Source: Lota lota (taxonomy: Eukaryota; Chordata; Actinopteri; Gadiformes; Lotidae). Taken from it: a DNA stretch of 64,000 nucleotides. This document shows positions 53,096 to 64,000 of this stretch, in pieces. The notes beneath the pieces are model-generated. The model had not been told where the DNA came from. It did not search any database and was given only the letters and a program-made list of their open reading frames with translations. Numbering within the stretch: the first letter of the stretch is position 1; every line of letters starts with the position of its first letter. The DNA is taken from positions 2,845,001 to 2,909,000 of the forward strand of contig JACYXH010000310.1 in the NCBI GenBank assembly GCA_026745465.1, in the 5' to 3' direction. Position numbers and translations under genes: made by a program.

Positions 53096-53330
53096 CACGA
53101 ACGCAGGCATGCACACACACACGCAGTCACACAAACGCACACACGCACACACACACACACACACACACACGCACGCACGAACGCAGGCATGCACACACAC
53201 ACGCAGACACACAAACGCACACACGCACACACACACACACACGCACGCACGAACGCAGGCATGCACACACACACGCAGACACACAAACGCACACACGCAC
53301 ACACACACAAACACACATTCATACATACAT
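53060..53330. repeat. CA-rich minisatellite with three GCACGAACGCAGGCATGC units
   Basis: The core GCACGAACGCAGGCATGC starts at 53095, 53175 and 53247, giving periods of 80 and 72 bp. The cores are separated by CA runs of variable length and a shared CACGCAGACACACAAACGC segment. The array begins about 15 bp after the donor of visible exon 10. Confidence 0.9.
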
Positions 53331-54406
53331 ACATACAGCCTACATGTGCACACACTCATGCATTCATACACATTCACACTCATCCACATGTACAAACATA
53401 CACTTGCACAAATATATATATGTATATACACACACACACACACACAATGTTGCCATGGATGGAGGAAATTATTGCAGAATGTATTGAAAAATATCATAGT
53501 TGCAAAGGAACGATTCCCATTCTACACACAACACACAGGATTGAATCGATGTGAGACAACCTCAGTACAAAACACTCCACCGTACATTCCTCTTGGGATA
53601 CGTCCTTATGCGGCTGATATTTGGCAAGCGCTCTGTGATGAGGTGAAATTGGTCCTTAAGTAAGTGTTTGGCTAGTGGGTGACGGCGAGTCAGAACTGCA
53701 TCATGTCATGCATCAAGCACACCGGAAGCATTACGAAGCAATGCTACACGCGGTACCCTAACGTACCCACACTGTACTGTGCCCACGTTGATGAAGGCAG
53801 CGAATTGGTGGGCCCCATAGGGATAATGTGCTGGGGTCTTCCTATGTATACTGTCGTGAATAATACAGGAGCGTGAGGGGAATTATAAACCCAACAAGCC
53901 GATAACCAGTGAGACATGCCGGCTAGAAAATCGGACTCCTTCGGGTTTTGGGTGAGATGCTGTGCAGTGTTTGGGTGTGTGGGTGTGTGCGTATGAGTGT
54001 GGTTGGCCCTGTGTGTGTTTATGCGTTTGTCCTGTGAATAAAATGTTATAGTGGGAGGTGATCACTTTTAAAGAGAGCTATGAGTCTCTTCAGCTATTGG
54101 TTGTTATTTAATTTTTCGCAATTATTTTTCCTGGTTGTGTGTGTGAGTCACTTTGTCATACAGATTGAAAAGTGATCTAAAAATACAAAAATCGAATCTA
54201 CAAATTATTACCAATACCTTAATGTTCGAGAGCTAATGTCCATCTTGCTCCCATTGAGTTTCCTGTCGCACCATTAACTCATCGAACAAATGAATAAAAC
54301 ATGTGCATGACAAATTACTCCACAGGTGGGGCCACAACTACGGTGGCTCCCTGTGATAATAACCTGTCCCCCCCCCCTCCCCCCAATTTCCCATCATCTC
54401 TTGCAG
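53331..54406 (+). other. Remainder of igsf9b intron between Ig5 and FN3-1
   Basis: Short CATA and CA repeats to about 53446, then unique-looking sequence. A 65-codon open frame at 53679-53876 has no recognisable motif. The acceptor follows a C-rich tract at about 54368-54385. Confidence 0.75.
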
Positions 54407-54530
54407 GCACAAGCCCGCACGCCCCTGTCAGCATCCACGCGGTGGCGTCCTCCACCTGGGCCAACGTGTCCTGGGAGCCCGGCTATGACGGAGGCTTCCC
54501 GCAGACATTCTCAGTCTGGTATGGACATGT
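54407..54530 (+). CDS. igsf9b: igsf9b visible exon 11: N-terminal half of FN3-1
   Basis: 124 bp, phase 1 to 2. The acceptor is CTTGCAG|. The chosen donor is ATGT|GTGAGT, the only strong donor that keeps frame. It encodes TSPHAPVSIHAVASSTW, then ANVSWEPGYDGGFPQTFSVW, and YGHV at the end. The NVSWEPGYDGG motif (FN3 strand B with an N-glycosylation sequon) is diagnostic of the family. The last few residues differ from mammalian IGSF9B, so the exact donor deserves transcript support. Confidence 0.9.
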
Positions 54531-56422
54531 GTGAGTCATCCCTGCTTGCTTTGCGTCCCGCTTTCCTTCTTCCTCTCTCCTTCTTCTTCTTCGTCTTCTT
54601 CTTCTTCTTCTTCTTCTTCTTCTATTTTTTCTAGTTTTAAATAGTGCCCAGAGTTCCTTCCAGAAGTTTCTGTTCTTCCATTTTGTTGTTTTATGATTCC
54701 TCTTCCCTGGGTGGTGTTCTGAGTGCTGGTGGGAAGAGGGGGGAAATACAGTGAGATGGAACTACACACCGCCTGCTGTATTTCCACTTACCTCCGAGCA
54801 AAGTGTATTTTTATCTCCCTATTTACAGTCAGATCATTTTGTGCCTACATTCTAAACACCACCCAGAAGCATACATGCCCTGCTGCTGCTGCTGCTTCAG
54901 CTCTGTCACTGCATTACCAGGGGGAAATCGGGCCATATATGAGGATGAATATGGTAAAACAGTGTTATTATAGAGTTATAGGTTCAAAGTTATTCCTTTA
55001 CAGACAGATTGCTTGGAAATGATAGGATTTTTGCATCATGGCAGGTAAGCTTGTGGCATCAGTGTCAAGATATCTCATTGTGCCAAGGGTGCTAATGTGT
55101 ATGTCACAATGTGAAATGTTGGTCATATTTTACAACCCTTCATGTGTACATTGTAATGTTTATGCTCTGAGAGGTAGTCAAGATTGTTATCCAAGTCATT
55201 ATCTGTGAATACATTGGCTGATGGCAAGTCCACAACTAATACTATCTTAGATTAACTTCTAAATTCTGCAAAAATGAAAGGTTGCCTCAAGATAGGGTAA
55301 ATGGTTTTAAATCAGCTCTGTTGAAATCATACAGTATTTATGTACAATGTTTGTCAAATTGATTATTTTACAATTATTTAAAAAATAATAATACAACTAA
55401 AGCATTGTTACAAAAAAGTAATGTAGGACCTTGCTATGAATCATATTGCACCTTGATATGCTCTGAAATCAAGAGAGTCCAACTGAGGGTAGACCAAATG
55501 TTGCTCTGAAAAAGAACACCCCGAGTAATATTGTGGGAGGAATAAACATACGATGTAAATGTCTTCCGGTCCGCTATAGTTAAACGGTCTGTGTCTGTAT
55601 GTTTGCCCTACAGTAGATATATATTATGTTTGTGTAAATCTCCAGGCGTGTGGTTTATGGTTTTGCTGACAACTGTGTTTACTATCATACAGCGCTAGAT
55701 AGAGTCCTGGTGTTGAACCTCCATCCCCTGAGAACGCCATGAGTCATTCAAACATACAGTTTTCTCCTTTCTATTTTCTTTGTTTTCATGTATGTACATT
55801 CGATGACATCACTTCATCGCACAGTTGCAAAATATGACATGGTGTCGTAGGAATAGTGTAGTGGTTGGATGCAGAAGCGGGATACAGGCATTCAATATTT
55901 CAAGGAACCTGGTGGAACGTTGATGTTTTGTGTGAAGTGAGAAACGGCTTCGGAGGAGGAAATAAAACTTTATGCGATTCAGTCAGCTGTCGTTTTTATG
56001 ATACTGATAAATCACCCGCCCAAGGGTGGTTTCGTTCTCTGAAAATTATTAATAATGTTTTCATGCATTCCGCATAAGGTTGTATTTAAAGTTTCAACAT
56101 ATCCTGCTTTAGAGCAGGGAGACGGCACTAATAAACGTTACATTTTCACATTCATTTCACCCTTTTTTAACATTTACACCCCATCTTTGCGGCCCTGCGT
56201 CTTTAACACGATTGCGTCGCAGGCATCACCTTCAGACATCAATAACTTTCTATTAGCTTGTCTGCGTCCCGCTGCAAGAGTAATAGGCATGAGTGTCCAT
56301 TCATCCCCTTCCTCTCTAACAGTCAGCACTCCATCTTGCATTGTGGACGTTGAAAAATGGCCGCTCATTCGCGCCAATATAACAACGCTTCGTATCCTTG
56401 GCTTATGTCACCACCAGTATAG

Positions 56423-56462
<40 letters not shown>

Positions 56463-57007
56463 CACAAACACACTATGATGTGTCCAGTGTGTTGGCAGCT
56501 CAATGAGATAATCGTCTTTGCTGGAGACGGAGAGGGCTGTTATTGAGTATCAGCTATCAGATAACTGAGTGGACCTGTAGTGCTATTATGCCATGTTATA
56601 TAGGCTAATCCCCAAGCCTCTGTATATGGCACACACAATACATGCACATACATATGTACACACATAAACATCCACAGAAACACAACATAGTCAAACTGCA
56701 ACAACTCGCATGTAATATGTGTAATCCAAAATGTCAGTAAAAGGAATCTGTTAGATAACACACATACAAAGAGTTGAGTTTTCCTTTATTATCAAATTAT
56801 TACCTTTGTTATTTTCAGATGTAGGCCTTTTATTTCTTCTAAGAATATTTTTTTTGCAGTTCACTTTCCATTTATTGTATTGCAACTTGCCCATCTGAGG
56901 GATGTAGTAATTTAGGTTCACATAGGGAGAGCAGTTGAGTTGCAGTTCAGTTCGTCCTGAAAACCACATTAGGGGGCTCTACAAATAGGCACCATTTACA
57001 TTGTATT

Positions 57008-57515
57008 TGGTAACAGGGCATGGCTTGGTTATAGGGTATGGTTACAGGGCATTGTTACAGGGCATGGTCATAGGGCAGGACATGGTTACAGGGCATTGTT
57101 ACAGGGCATGGTCATAGGGCAGGACATGGTTACAGGACATGGTTACAGGGCATGGTCATAGGGCAGGACATGGTTACAGGGCATGGTCATAGGGTAGGGC
57201 ATGGTTACAGGGCATGGTAATAGGGCAGGGCATGGTTATAGGGCATGCTTACAGGGCATGGTAATAGGGCAGGACATGGTTATAGGGCATTGTAATAGGG
57301 CAGGACATGGTTACAGGGCATTGTAATAGGGCAGGACATGGTTACAGGGCATGGTAATAGGGCAGGACATGGTTACAGGGCATGGTCATAGGGCAGGACA
57401 TGGTTACAGGGCATGGTAATAAGGCAGGGCATGGTTATAGGGCAGGACATGGTTACAGGGCATTGTAATAGGGCAGGGTATGGTTACAGGGCATGGTTAT
57501 AGGGCAGGGCAGCAG
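57008..57515. repeat. Minisatellite of GGGCATGGTTACA / GGGCAGGACATGGTTACA units
   Basis: About 500 bp of head-to-tail variants of the core (A/G)CATGGTTACAGGGCATGG with TCATAGGGCAGG spacers. Unit length alternates between about 15 and about 45 bp, consistent with a higher-order array built from two sub-units. Confidence 0.92.
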
Positions 57516-57877
57516 GTTGTATGGCTGAGCAGCATGGGCTTACTAACATCAACAGGTTGAAGTTATGTACTTGTGACGTTGTGTACTGAATGAATGCATC
57601 ACTGTTTGTATCCCGGTGTGCGTGTCAGAATACAATGCTTACGATTGTTTGATAAGTTATACTCCAACTGGGGGTCAAACTTGCATGAGCAAGCTCCATA
57701 ATAATGACCACAGTTATATTTAGCGTTGTTATGCCGGTATCGCTGAGCGAGGACTTTTCAGCACTCTATATATTATGTACTGCTGTAGCACATCCTACAT
57801 TACAGCGAGGCATCGACAGGCAACAGCACGCACCTCCACTCTCACTCGGTCTCAGTAAGGCCTCGCTCACTTCCACG

Positions 57878-57900
57878 CCCCCCCCCCCCCCCCCCCCCCC
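57878..57900. repeat. Poly(C) tract forming a polypyrimidine tract
   Basis: About 23 consecutive cytosines ending 11 bp before visible exon 12. Confidence 0.95.
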
Positions 57901-57911
57901 TTCCCCTGCAG

Positions 57912-58087
57912 GCTGAAGAGGGAGCGGCTGGGACCACACGACTGGCTGTCGGTCCCAGTGCCCGGGGTCCAGCCGTGGCTGCTGGCGGCCGGCTTGGAGC
58001 CAGAGACAGCCTACCAGTTCAGCGTGCTGGCCCAGAACAAGCTGGGGACGGGCCCCTTCAGCGAGGTCGTCACTGTGAACACACTAG
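57912..58087 (+). CDS. igsf9b: igsf9b visible exon 12: C-terminal half of FN3-1
   Basis: 176 bp, phase 2 to 1, bounded by CCCCTGCAG| and CTAG|GTGGGT. It encodes LKRERLGPHDWLSVPVPGV, QPWLLAAGLEPETAYQF, then SVLAQNKLGTGPFSEVVTVN. The YQFSVLAQNKLG motif (FN3 strand F) is highly conserved. The polypyrimidine tract is a run of about 23 cytosines followed by TTCCCCTGCAG. A plausible branch point, CTCAC, sits about 43 nt upstream of the exon. Confidence 0.94.
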
Positions 58088-58913
58088 GTGGGTATACGCG
58101 CGACGGCCGCGGGCAAGGGCAAACGCCACAAATATATAAATGAATAAATAAATAAATTGCAGCCTTGATGGATATTATTAGACCACAAGGGCTGTCTATT
58201 GGCAAGCATCTGGCAACAGGATACAACTGGGCCCCTCATGAATAGGACTGTGTTGTAAAACAGTATGACAATGGTGTAACGCAACCTCATAGATGGTGGG
58301 TTAAACCTATAAGACTACAAACTACAACATTGATTAATTAAACAGGATTTAGAAATCCAAGGGACAAAAAAATGCTTATTGCATAACGTTTATTACTTAA
58401 AGTGGCAATCTCTAAGATCCCCGATTCATTCTCTTCGGCAGCACCTATGGCAAAAAGAAACAGTGTGCCACTACACACACAAGTGTGTTGAGGAGCGAGT
58501 ATGTAGCGGTATCCGCCACACCCTTTGTGGTGGAACAACCACTGCTGGGTGATGGAAAACGTGTCACTAACTGCGCCACTTGTGATTTGAATGCATTGCG
58601 GGAAAGTCTCCACCGACAGCCAGTGTGTAACATATATATACTGCAAATGAAAGGGCTTTCATCAGTAGGCCATAGGCTCAATCACCATTGTGTTACCTCT
58701 ATTGGTGATATGTAGTGACTTAACTTGCCACTTTAAAGAAATAATCACATCAATTAGAGAAGGACTCACTAAAGATCTTAACAGATATTAATTAAAATGT
58801 ATAAATTAAAATAAATGAATGAACCAATATTCTTCTAAATCACCATGCATTTGAACTACTACAGCTGTCTAACAACCCATGTCTCAATCTTCTGCCCCCC
58901 ACCCCCCTTTTAG
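58088..58913 (+). other. igsf9b intron between FN3-1 and FN3-2 (826 bp)
   Basis: Donor GTGGGT, acceptor CCCTTTTAG. Nearly half is a possible MITE at 58396-58737, listed separately. The rest is AT-rich. Confidence 0.85.
58396..58737. mobile_element. Possible MITE with 13-bp terminal inverted repeats
   Basis: The left end CTTAAAGTGGCAA and the inverse of the right end TTTAAAGTGGCAA match at 12 of 13 positions, 340 bp apart. No clear target duplication was found, so this could be a chance inverted repeat. Confidence 0.4.
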
Positions 58914-59140
58914 TATTTCCTATAAGTACCCCAGAACCATTGGTGCTGCTTACTCAACCACGGTGCCTCACAGCCAATCGCACGCAGCAGGGAGTCCTGC
59001 TCACATGGATCCCTCCTGCCAATCACACAGCACCGATCCAGCATTACATCATGGAATTCCGCCTGGGGGAGCGCTGGGACATGTTGGACGACAGCATCCC
59101 CGCCAGCGAGACGGAGCTGCTGGCCAGGGACCTGATTCAG
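58914..59140 (+). CDS. igsf9b: igsf9b visible exon 13: N-terminal part of FN3-2
   Basis: 227 bp, phase 1 to 0, the longest exon seen. It is bounded by CCCCTTTTAG| and ATTCAG|GTAATA. It encodes VFPISTPEPLVLLTQPRCL, TANRTQQGVLLTWIPPANHT, then APIQHYIMEFRLGERWDML and ASETELLARDLIQ. FN3 strand B tryptophan and two sequons (NRT, NHT) are visible. TPEPLVL and NRTQQGVLL are IGSF9B landmarks. Confidence 0.95.
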
Positions 59141-61158
59141 GTAATACAAGATGGGGTAGGAGGGTGTAGGAGAGGCCAACTCTCTGATGCGTAAATTCTT
59201 TTTCATTTCATTATATTCATCGACCAAAGTAAGAGGATGGGGGGAGGTGGAGTCATGAATGAATGATGTGTCCAATGTGAACAACAAAGGTGTACAGTTT
59301 GAAAATGTGAACATGAAACTTTTCATTACTTTAGGTTTGCTCATAACGTTTGCATTTGCACGTTTTCAATAATCTCAATCTCAATACTTTTGGTATAGGT
59401 GGAAGAAGGTGGAATACACCGTGGTATATATGATAAAAACATGACTTTTTATTATTATTTGTTTCCTTCAAGGAAACTGAATGCATTTGTTGGTTCTGTG
59501 GTCAACGAAACCCCATGTAGTTATTGTGGTGAGGTCCTGCTAATCCATATTCATAAAGGTTAATGCAAACTGCACCACAGAGAACCACATCCAAGGGGCT
59601 GGAAGACACAACTGTTTTTTTACTTTAAAAAGCTTCCGGCAGTACAGAAACCACAACAAACCACGGTTGAGCCTTTCATCTCTACTCATGCTCCACAACT
59701 CCACCTGCATGCCTACACACCATCTAACTCTCTCTCTCTCCCTCTCTCTGTCTATCTCTCTCGCCCTCTCTCTGTCTCTCTCTCTCTCCCTCTCTGTCTC
59801 TGTGTGTGTGTGTGTGTGTGTGTCTCTCTCTCTCTCTACTGTACCTACCCTGCACCTCGCTGCTGGTGTTATTTTTTATTTTTTTACTGCAACCATGGAG
59901 GTAATTGGCCCACAAGGGACTTTCTATTTGTCAGTCTCCACTAAATTGTCTGTGTTTGCGTACTGTGGGTGGGTGGGTTGTACTGTATTATGTGCTGGTG
60001 TTAAAGTGTGCAGGTCAACTACTAATAGGGATTGTCTTTATATTGAGACAATATCAGCAGTTTCAATATGGAAAACTATCCTAATACCAAGAACTTTGAG
60101 AGCTGTCATGGATATTGATTGATATTGTGACACGACTGATATTTTGAACATAAAGACTTCCGTGTTCATCTTTCAATTCTCTGAAGGAAAAAACAATTGA
60201 TTGAAGAGCCCACAAATCCTTTGCTTTTCTTCCACATCAAGACACATTCCAAGTCAAAGCTTGAGTGGCTCCCTGTAGTTCTCAACTGCAGGGATAATGT
60301 CTTCTATGGCCAGAACGTTTCTGTGAACAAACTTAAGCTAAGCGTCAGGCTGTCCCGCTACTCCTCTGCCTACGCTGTCGACAACTAAATCCCACTGCAA
60401 CACAACAGCACAACTTTGGTTTCATATATATTGCACATACTAGTCAGCACTCTATTTCCTGTATATATAGAATACACAATTTTTTTTGTTATAAAACTCT
60501 TTGTGAGAACCGTATTGACTCTTTTGTTCCATATGTTTATATATAAACACACATATATATATATATATATATATATGTATATCTTAGTGTGTGTTAACAC
60601 CCTTTATTTCTAAAAGAGTATTTACATTTTTATTATTGTTATTTATATTTATATGTTATTTAATTTTATTATAGTTTATCAGCTTTTATTTTTTAGGCAT
60701 TATTTTTATTAGACATTATTATTGGTTATTGATGCTGATTTGATGCTGATTTCTGAAGTTTGTCTTTTGGTGTAAATATTATTTTAAATAGGTAACGTGT
60801 ATATTATTGTTATGTTTTGTATGAGAAAATACAAAGACGCACACAAAGACTACTGAAGATGGAGTCAGAGTTTAGTAATGTTGGACTTTCTTCAGCGACA
60901 CATTATAACATACTGTGTATAAATATATGTATATATATATATATATAAACCATGGTGTACTCGATTAGTAGTTATTAGGAACATAGAGAAATACCAACCA
61001 AGCTGTCGTAGGGTTTTCTGTGCATTGTTGTTACTGCTATAGTGGAACATGTACCTCAAATGCACCCGTGCCTGGCTACATGAGGTACCCAGAAGAACTT
61101 GTGCTGTTTCCTTAACTTACAGCAGAAAGCTAACATGTTCTCCCTCTCCCTCTCCAAG
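59141..61158 (+). other. igsf9b intron between FN3-2 exons (2.0 kb)
   Basis: Donor GTAATA, acceptor CTCCAAG. It contains a CT/TG-rich block at 59728-59842 and an AT-rich segment with (AT)n at 60551-60576. No exon recognised. Confidence 0.85.
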
Positions 61159-61243
61159 GAGGCCTGGTATGAGTTCCGCATCATGGCCGTCATGGACGAC
61201 CTGGTCAGCGAGCCCAGTAACATAGTGGGCGTGTCCAGCACAG
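61159..61243 (+). CDS. igsf9b: igsf9b visible exon 14: C-terminal part of FN3-2
   Basis: 85 bp, phase 0 to 1, bounded by CTCTCCAAG| and ACAG|GTGAGG. It encodes EAWYEFRIMAVMDDLVSEP then SNIVGVSSTG. WYEFRxxAV is the FN3 strand F motif, and SEPSN..GVSST is the conserved membrane-proximal end of the second FN3 domain in IGSF9B. Confidence 0.94.
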
Positions 61244-61710
61244 GTGAGGGCATGTCGTTCACTTCCTTCAACACTGAAAAGATGTGTGTATATATATGTA
61301 AATATATGTATATATATACACAAACACATACATACATATACACATAGAATCAGTGGTATGGTGGATAGAAATGTATGCGTATTCAGACACACATGCGCAC
61401 CCACGCACACACACAGACACACACTCAAACATGCGCACATATATGAAGTACGCTTACCCCTCTTAACCACAGGGTTATCTTAACATTTCTTAACTCTTGG
61501 AGGAGTGCTGTAAAATATATTGCACACACAGCAGGTCCAATTTTATGCGTTGCCTTTTCAGCACTATTCGATTTTACCTTGCGGCACACGCATCCTCCTC
61601 TCTGCTGTCCTGAAAAGCATGACATCATCATTGTGCTACCCCCCTTTCTTGGATTCCGTTGAACTTGTTTGAGGTCTGCAAAAAGAAATAAAAGAAGGAA
61701 CAAAATGAGG

Positions 61711-61743
<33 letters not shown>

Positions 61744-62816
61744 TCATTTGTTGGTGAAGATGTCGATGGTGGTGCTGAAACGCCCCCACGAAACGCCCCC
61801 GTGAGGGTGCATTTTAAACCGCTGAAAATGTGATGCGGATGCTGTGCAGAGGTCACCGAGTACAAATCTCTTCGGCGGCGACAGAAGCTGTTGGTAACAT
61901 TTATAGAACAGACCGTTTCGGATAACTTTGTTCCCACAGCGAGGGCTCTGCTGCCCTCTGCTGGTGGGAGTGGAGAACTGTAACAGCCAAACTAATTTAC
62001 AGAATGACATCTTTTTCGTATTTGAAAACTTAAGCCCAAGAATCTGGATTGGCATGAGGATATTGTAACACACATATATTGGTTGTTGATCATTAGGCTG
62101 CAACATAAGGCTCAGCAAACTGCATCTTTTATACTGACTAATTATATGAAAATATATGCACCCAGAGGCAGCATTTCATGATGCTGAAATTACGAATGAA
62201 TAAAAAAGGGCATTAATGTGACAGCTTTAATTATAGAGTCATTTGATGATTTAAGGGTTTGCCATGATTTTAAATGAGTTGAGTGTCTTTAAATCTACAT
62301 CCGGCCACTAAATGTCACCAGTATAATTGAATACCTGTCTTGGAAGCTATCTGCCACTCTAACTAAGTGAAACTTAACCTAAATCGTAAGTCGTGTGCTC
62401 CTATGTGTTTATTCAAGTTAATCGTCACGCCATTGACGCTCATTAGATGAATATTTTCATTTGCTGTCCAAACACTTAGCCAACCGGTAATCCCCTCTCC
62501 ACACTGGGAACGGACCGGTGTTATTATGTGTGTAAAGAAAGAAAAAACAAAAGGCTTATTCAGATTTAGGTTGAACATTTCACAAATACCTTCACAAACA
62601 TTCAACAATCATTTGCAGTGAACCAATAACTCTAGCTCTATGGACTTGACACACCCAGATTCGCCATTCCTCGAACAAACACTGCTGAAACAAACATTCA
62701 CCTCTACATTCACACTATATGTAGACTTTGGAACACAACCATACTCTAGCCATTCGCATTCATCCCTCACATCTCTCCCGGACTCCCCCCCCCACCCCCA
62801 ACCCTTTTGCTTCTAG
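61244..62816 (+). other. igsf9b intron before the transmembrane exon (1.6 kb)
   Basis: Donor GTGAGG, acceptor CTTCTAG. Contains short TATA/CA repeats at about 61290-61430, GA repeats near 61710-61740, and a duplicated ACGCCCCC(A)CGAAACGCCCCC motif near 61780-61801. No exon recognised. Confidence 0.85.
61953..61964 (-). promoter_or_regulatory. Candidate CTCF-core motif
   Basis: GCCCTCTGCTGG is the inverse of CCAGCAGAGGGC, which fits the CTCF core CCASYAGRKGGC at all 12 positions. A 12-base degenerate match can arise by chance in 64 kb, so this is only a candidate. Confidence 0.35.
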
Positions 62817-62981
62817 ATTTCTTCCCGCCTCCGGAGATGGTGGAGGAGGGCGGTCTGGCGCGGCCCGTGGTGGCGGGCATCGTCGCCACCATCTGTTTCC
62901 TGGCCGCCGCCGTCCTCTTCAGCACCCTGGCCGCCTGCTTTGTCAACAAGCAGCGCCGCCGCAAGCTCAAGAGGAAACGAG
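62817..62981 (+). CDS. igsf9b: igsf9b visible exon 15: stalk, transmembrane helix, stop-transfer
   Basis: 165 bp, phase 1 to 1, bounded by GCTTCTAG| and ACGAG|GTGAGC. It encodes a short acidic stalk (DFFPPPEMVEEGGLARP), one hydrophobic helix of about 23 residues (VVAGIVATICFLAAAVLFST and LAACF), then the basic cytosolic anchor VNKQRRRKLKRKR. One membrane pass with positive residues on the C-terminal side gives an extracellular N terminus and a cytosolic tail. Confidence 0.95.
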
Positions 62982-63789
62982 GTGAGCAAGACGGTGCAGT
63001 GGCACCGCGGCAACCCTAATCCTGATGGGCTTCCTGAATGTCTGCCGAACCCCTGACCTGTAGGCGATCATCCTGGAGCGGGATGCTTCACCTTCTACAG
63101 TTCTTTAATGACCTAGATATGAATGCACTGATTGCATATGTCGTTTGGGACAAGTGTCTGCTCGATAACTGAATGATGGATGTTAGGGATAGAATAGATA
63201 GGGTTCCTCATGTGGGCTTATGTGTATGTAAACCTGTGTATGTGTGCAGTTTAGATTCAGAAAGAACGGCCAACGGGAGATATTTATTGGCAGAGCAACA
63301 TTGCCTGCATTGAACATTGTCATATGTCAAGGTTATTCTACATTTTAATTGAAGTTCTTTCTTAAATGTCTGTATATGCATGACTGTTTAAAGACCAAGG
63401 TGACCAGAGATAACTACACTACATGTAGTCCCACAGGTTTTAAAGGAATCTGGGAAGGATTCTTTTTTGGTCTTGTTTGGATATCTTCTTAATGTTGGAC
63501 ACTTTAGTACTTGGATGGTTTAATAGATCTGATGACTGTTTAGAATAGAAGATATTGTAATTATTTACCAAGGGACATGATCAATAGACATAATATTCAA
63601 CAAATAGTTAACTAAACATATCTTAAAACATGTTTCACTTTGTATTTTGTCACTTTGTTTCACAACAATATAAGCATACAAGATCATGTTATAATCATTT
63701 GAAGAGGTTATTACTTTCATAAACAGCATTTGTAAAAGTAAAAGATGTTGATTTTGTGTAGTTTCAATAATATTTTCTCTTTGTTTCAG
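62982..63789 (+). other. igsf9b intron after the transmembrane exon (808 bp)
   Basis: Donor GTGAGC, acceptor TTTCAG. AT-rich unique-looking sequence, nothing recognised. Confidence 0.85.
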
Positions 63790-63835
63790 ACCCACCTTTA
63801 TCAATAACACACTGCAGAAAGAGCATGGAGGCAGC
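63790..63835 (+). CDS. igsf9b: igsf9b visible exon 16: start of cytoplasmic tail
   Basis: 46 bp, phase 1 to 2, bounded by TTGTTTCAG| and GCAGC|GTAAGT. It encodes DPPLSITHCRKSMEA, matching the DPPLSITHCRKSxE segment just after the transmembrane helix in vertebrate IGSF9B. The remaining tail exons lie to the right of the window, so the coding region is cut by the window edge and not by a stop codon. Confidence 0.9.
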
Positions 63836-64000
63836 GTAAGTAACTATTTTCATACACACTGACAAAGAACTTTCTTGAAAGTGGTTTGATGGCCTGCTGA
63901 AGTTAGATTGCCAAGCTGTAACAAATTGCATCCATGCATCCGTGTTGCAACCTTTACCGTGTGAACAAACACATAACTGCTCATTGTATAGACCGAACAT

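Larger units (their letters stand above)
54531..57911 (+). other. igsf9b intron between FN3-1 exons (3.4 kb)
   Basis: Donor GTGAGT, acceptor CCCCTGCAG. It contains (CTT)n at 54581-54622, (CA)n at 56426-56467, the minisatellite at 57008-57515 and poly-C at 57878-57900. The stretch 55850-56400 is relatively GC-balanced and non-repetitive, but no open frame in it resembles a known protein. Confidence 0.85.

Noticed and set aside
53095..53270. Regularly spaced 18-bp repeats resembling a CRISPR array
   Set aside because: Spacers are CA microsatellite rather than unique, and the genome is vertebrate.
52805..53554. 249-codon open frame
   Set aside because: It is igsf9b exon 10 preceded by intron sequence and followed by CA-repeat read-through. 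The real exon is 52889-53039.
55850..56400. Non-repetitive stretch considered as an extra exon or gene
   Set aside because: No frame matches a known protein, and the flanking exons already join in phase across it.

Overview
This is eukaryotic, vertebrate DNA, almost certainly from a teleost fish. Evidence: a split gene with GT-AG introns, tRNA-derived SINEs with fish-type tails, hAT transposons and MITEs, and a very heavy load of long dinucleotide repeats. That repeat density resembles cod-like (gadiform) genomes, but this is inference; the species cannot be read from the sequence. There are no operons, CRISPR arrays or rRNA genes.

The window is built around one gene on the + strand, igsf9b (immunoglobulin superfamily member 9B, a vertebrate relative of Drosophila Turtle). 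I located 16 consecutive coding exons between 18409 and 63835. All 15 splice junctions keep phase, giving about 758 codons. In order they encode five Ig domains, two fibronectin type III domains, one transmembrane helix and the start of the cytoplasmic tail. Every Ig and FN3 domain is encoded by exactly two exons. The signal-peptide exon was not found upstream, and the long cytoplasmic tail continues past the right edge, so the gene is partial at both ends. In mammals IGSF9B is a synaptic adhesion protein of inhibitory synapses; that role is family knowledge, not something visible here.

Layout. 1-1948: a decayed hAT transposase on the - strand, interrupted by a 297-bp solo LTR with a 5-bp target duplication. 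1949-18408: non-coding flank or first intron with a hAT MITE (3626-3908), SINE copies and microsatellites. 18409-25678: Ig1. 25679-34816: intron 2, holding a TTAA-flanked MITE and, beside it, a 2.5-kb hAT transposon with a perfect 8-bp target duplication. 34817-39013: Ig2, with a candidate 709-bp solo LTR in the intron. 44546-47126: Ig3. 51195-53039: Ig4 and Ig5. 54407-61243: the FN3 pair. 62817-63835: membrane helix and juxtamembrane tail.

The most interesting signals are not new genes. They are ways repeats meet splicing: a (CT)80 tract that leaves no adenosine for 173 nt upstream of one acceptor; a complementary (GA)75 tract 23 kb downstream that brackets an in-frame block of five exons; and a minisatellite that appears to have grown out of an exon-intron boundary. 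I found no convincing undescribed gene system.
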